The notes beneath the pieces were generated by a model. That model saw only the letters and a program-made list of their open reading frames with translations, was not told the origin of the DNA and searched no databases. Below, piece after piece: positions 60,902 to 64,000 of a stretch of 64,000 bases of DNA. The translations under genes were made by a program, and so were the position numbers. The stretch is from Sipunculus nudus (taxonomy: Eukaryota; Annelida; Sipuncula; Golfingiida; Sipunculidae), in the NCBI GenBank assembly GCA_026874595.1, contig CM049316.1:67542676-67606675 (forward strand), read 5' to 3'. Position 1 is the stretch's first letter, and each line of letters begins with the position of its first letter.

Positions 60902-63900
60902 ATGATGCGAGTTTATTTCAATCTTAGTTCAGGATTTAATATTCCATTTGATCTAAAAAACACAAGAAAATTCTTATAATGTTTAATTATTGTCTTATTA
61001 TTTTTCAAATATTTTTAAATGCATTTGCAGGACATGTGTTAACACTGCAGTGACACACACAAACTCACCCTCTCTCACACACACATATACAAGGTAGGTA
61101 AATAGCTGGCTTTAGGTTTTCTGAGAACTTTGAGTGGCCTCAGTAGTGCGCAAATGCCGACTACTTCCGGTTGACCTGCTTATAAACCAATTGACACAGA
61201 CAGCTGAAAATGATGTGTCACTTAAGTCTTAGGAGTCCAGTTTGAAGTTCGATTTGATATCTTTAATAGTAATTTTTAATATGTAAATTACAAGAAGGTG
61301 AGGCGTCTCGTCTGTGAAACCTATATAAGAAATGGCCAATTTTTCAAACCTGTTCGGCAGAATTTTAGTCCTTATAAATTATAACGTTATCCATGAAACC
61401 GGCTCATTTATTGTCAACATTACAAACCATATACATTTTACAGTAAAGACTGGAACCCCGCTGTTTCTAAGCTACACCTGGGGCTGAAGGGAGTGAAGAT
61501 AGATGAAGTAGGAGATGGCACCAAGGCTACGTCATCACGACCTCATTACGAGGGTCCTACCGTCCGTCCACTCGTCATGCCCGTACACCAGTCCTCTACC
61601 TACATCGTAGAGTCCGTGGACGAGTATCTACAAATACTGAAACATGTACGTGTGGTCCGTGGACGAGTATCTAATGATACTTAAACATGTAAGTGTGGTC
61701 CGTTGACGAGTATCTGCAGAAACTGTAACATGTACGTATTATCCGTGGACGAATATCTGCAGATACTGAAACATGTAAGTGTGGTCCGTGGACGAGTATC
61801 TTCAGATACTGAAACATGTAAGTGTAATCGGTGGACGAGTATCTACAGATACTGAAACATGTAAGTGTGGTCCGTGGACGAGTATCTACATATACTGAAG
61901 CATGTAAGTGTGGTCCATTGGCGAGTATATACAGATACTGAAACTTACAAATATGGTCGACGGTCGAGTGTCTACAGATACTGAAGCATGTAAAGGCAGC
62001 ACACCCTCAAGCACATTAAAAATTCTAGCACAAATAATCTTAATATCATGTAGGTGAATCACGTGAAAAAAGTCCCTGCGAAAAGCTCAGGTTAAAATAT
62101 ACAACGTTCATTGTCTACCAGGTCATTACAAAACGTTTCCTCTAAACTACCATGGATTTTTAGGGGTGCATGTAATTTTTATCAAATATAGATAGTTATG
62201 GGGCTAGTTATGTTTGCAATTTCAATTATTCTTACAGCAAGGCTACATTTACAGCCGTCTGGGAACCCTAAACCTGGACAATGTAGAATGCACGGTGAAG
62301 GACTTAGAAGGCGGCGCCGGAAGTCTGGCCTTTACGTCCGGTATGGCGGCCATAACCACAGCCTTCCTTACATTGCTCAAAGCAGGAGATCACGTGGTAC
62401 GTGTCCCTTAAAGCCACCACTAGTCCATGTGCCTTTCTGTGTGCTGTATCGTTGGATCACGTTTTTATCTGATATGTTGTATATGATAACCAAGGGTTGG
62501 ACTAAGGCTGCCCCATAAGACTCAATATGCAGGCCTTTTAATGAGAAAAAAAGCGACGTGTCCAGGACGCCCAGACCAAAATATTTATGCGTCACATTGC
62601 AATATTCTTTGTCCCGATGGAAAATGATCTGTGTAAAATTTTAAAAGAATGTGTAAAATAGTGTTTTATTTTACATCATTTTCGTTTCATTACATTATTA
62701 GATATAACGTTATCATATCATTATTCGATGAGAATTAGGGCCAATTGTAAACACGATTTTTACACAACTGCCTGGTTTAAGGTAGTCGGCAATAATCAGC
62801 GACTACAACATGAGACATCTTTGATCCTCTAGGGCCAACAGCCAGATTTTTCGCGCTTCCGCTTGGACCCCCATAACCGAGCGTCCAATTGAGATTTTGC
62901 GCGAGAGACAGACGCTTATCCCAGCGTTCCTGAAATTCTCACTCAAAATATTGTTTCAATCAAACTAAAAACATAAATTATAAGTGAGAAAGAAAGATTA
63001 TAAAGTGGGAAAATTACTATTAAATATTTTGATAATTTTTAGCTCAGCTAACTCAAAGTCATCTGAGCTATAGCGCTAACTCTTTGTCCGCCGTCCATCT
63101 GTCCGTTTGTCTGTCTGTATGTCTGTCTGTCTGTTCACCAGGCACAAATCGTAAACGCTAGACCCTGGATCTTCTAATTCGACATCCAGAGAGGGTCATG
63201 TAAAATCTCCTTGGAAATCTGAAATTAGGTCTCTCTTACCGATATCCTGCAAACTATGGGACTCACCCCGAATAATTAAAAAGCTCCAGTATCTGTACAG
63301 CTAATGCATTGATCACTGTGGTGCTTTGCATGCATATTGATCATGGAGTATTTCATTAGTTCCTGCAGACTACTGGGGCCACCATGACTTTTTTTTTTTA
63401 ATTTGTAAGACCTTCAATGATGCAATCGCCCGTTAACAGGGCACAGATCATAACCACAAAGCCTAGAATCATAAACCTCTGCATCCTTAGAGGTCATCAA
63501 AAGTTCTCCTCAGAAACATGAAAATAGGCCACTGTGACCCATATTCTTTGAGTTTTGAACCCCGAGAATAATTTAAAAATACACACTAATTGCCAGATTC
63601 CTCAGGAAGGGCTTGATGGAATGTCAACAAATTTGGTTTGCTGATGGGTCTCAATTTACCTTAGCTACTGGGAATGCAATATCTTAATTTTCACGAAATC
63701 TTACCTGTATTTTTAGAACACTAGGTCTTCTAACAAGGTACAGGTTGAAATCGAAAAGACTAGAAACATGAAGTTTCTCCTTAGAAACCTGAAATCAGGT
63801 CACTGTGACCTATATTTAAATAGTTACAGGGCATGTTTGAGCACCCCAGAAATATTGCAAATTATACACATATTGCCAGATTCCTCAGGAACGGCTGATT

Positions 63901-64000
63901 GGCTTGTTATTAAATTTAAGATGAATATGGGTATTGATGAACTTAAGCTAATATGCATGAATGATGATACAATTACATGGTCTTACTTGCAAGGACATAT
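60902..64000 (+). CDS. Copy 3: Cys/Met-metabolism PLP lyase, 5' part only (cut by window end)
   Basis: Exon 1 60902-60906 (ATGAT), exon A 61444-61645, exon B 62238-62396; by offset from copy 2, exon C would start near 64297, outside the window. The predicted start is MIKDWNPAVSKL. The join uses a GC donor (GCGAGT) where copy 2 has GTAAGT. Exon A differs from copy 2 at several residues (SKL/SEL, IDEV/IDDV, VHQ/IHQ). Exon B is almost identical to copy 2 but has GGAGSL as in copy 1 instead of GGAGGL. YSR and SGM are present and the GNPT position reads GTLN. Whether this copy keeps the PLP lysine cannot be seen here. Confidence 0.8.
61646..61989 (+). repeat. 43-bp array of exon A end plus 5' splice site: 8 units (copy 3)
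   Basis: Starts at the donor of exon A (GTACGT) and repeats at 61689, 61732, 61775, 61818, 61861, 61904 and 61947; 8 x 43 = 344 bp without indels. Most unit starts read GTAAGT or GTACGT. The last three units are the same as the last three of copy 2 apart from one or a few bases at their edge. Confidence 0.95.
61847..64000 (+). repeat. Near-identical tract shared with copy 2
   Basis: Partner of 48582-50735 at an offset of 13265 bp. Carries exon B, the intron insertion and the end of the 43-bp array. Confidence 0.85.

Overview
This is AT-rich nuclear DNA of an invertebrate animal. It has split genes with GT-AG introns, short exons in long introns, many (TA)n microsatellites, nonautonomous DNA transposons, tRNA-derived SINEs and a LINE relic. 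Nothing is prokaryotic: no operons and no long open frames. The gene content and repeat style fit a lophotrochozoan, probably a mollusc, but that is inference; I saw no diagnostic species marker.

Two gene families are present. (1) A PLP-dependent enzyme of the Cys/Met-metabolism family (cystathionine gamma-lyase / methionine gamma-lyase type) occurs four times. Copy 0 is a decayed pseudogene on the minus strand (886-7361). Copy 1 is on the plus strand (34531-43953), with all nine main exons open and all catalytic residues present. Copy 2 is on the plus strand (47623-57173); it is open throughout, but the lysine that should bind PLP is threonine. Copy 3 is on the plus strand (60902 to past the window end) and only its first exons are inside. 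(2) Between copies 0 and 1 lies a six-exon SLC16 monocarboxylate-transporter-like gene (22810-27912, plus strand).

Layout: 1-9470 and about 32480-45400 are the two arms of a large diverged inverted duplication, holding copies 0 and 1. The spacer (9.5-32.5 kb) holds the SLC16 gene, a LINE reverse-transcriptase relic (about 10.6-12.3 kb, minus strand) and several MITEs. From 34 kb to the end, copies 1, 2 and 3 lie head to tail. Copies 2 and 3 are a roughly 13.3-kb direct tandem duplication with a nearly identical tract of at least 2.15 kb.

The most unusual signal is inside the lyase genes. The 3' end of the first large exon plus its 5' splice site has been tandemly multiplied as an exact 43-bp unit: 17 units in copy 1, 4 in copy 2 and 8 in copy 3. 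In most units the start is a near-perfect decoy 5' splice site. Separately, the 3' splice site of the SPTDC exon is tandemly multiplied as a 57-bp unit in copies 0 and 1, with a disturbed version in copy 2. So decoy splice-site arrays arose twice in one gene, on opposite sides of two exons. One array also marks the edge of the recent homogenised tract between copies 2 and 3.
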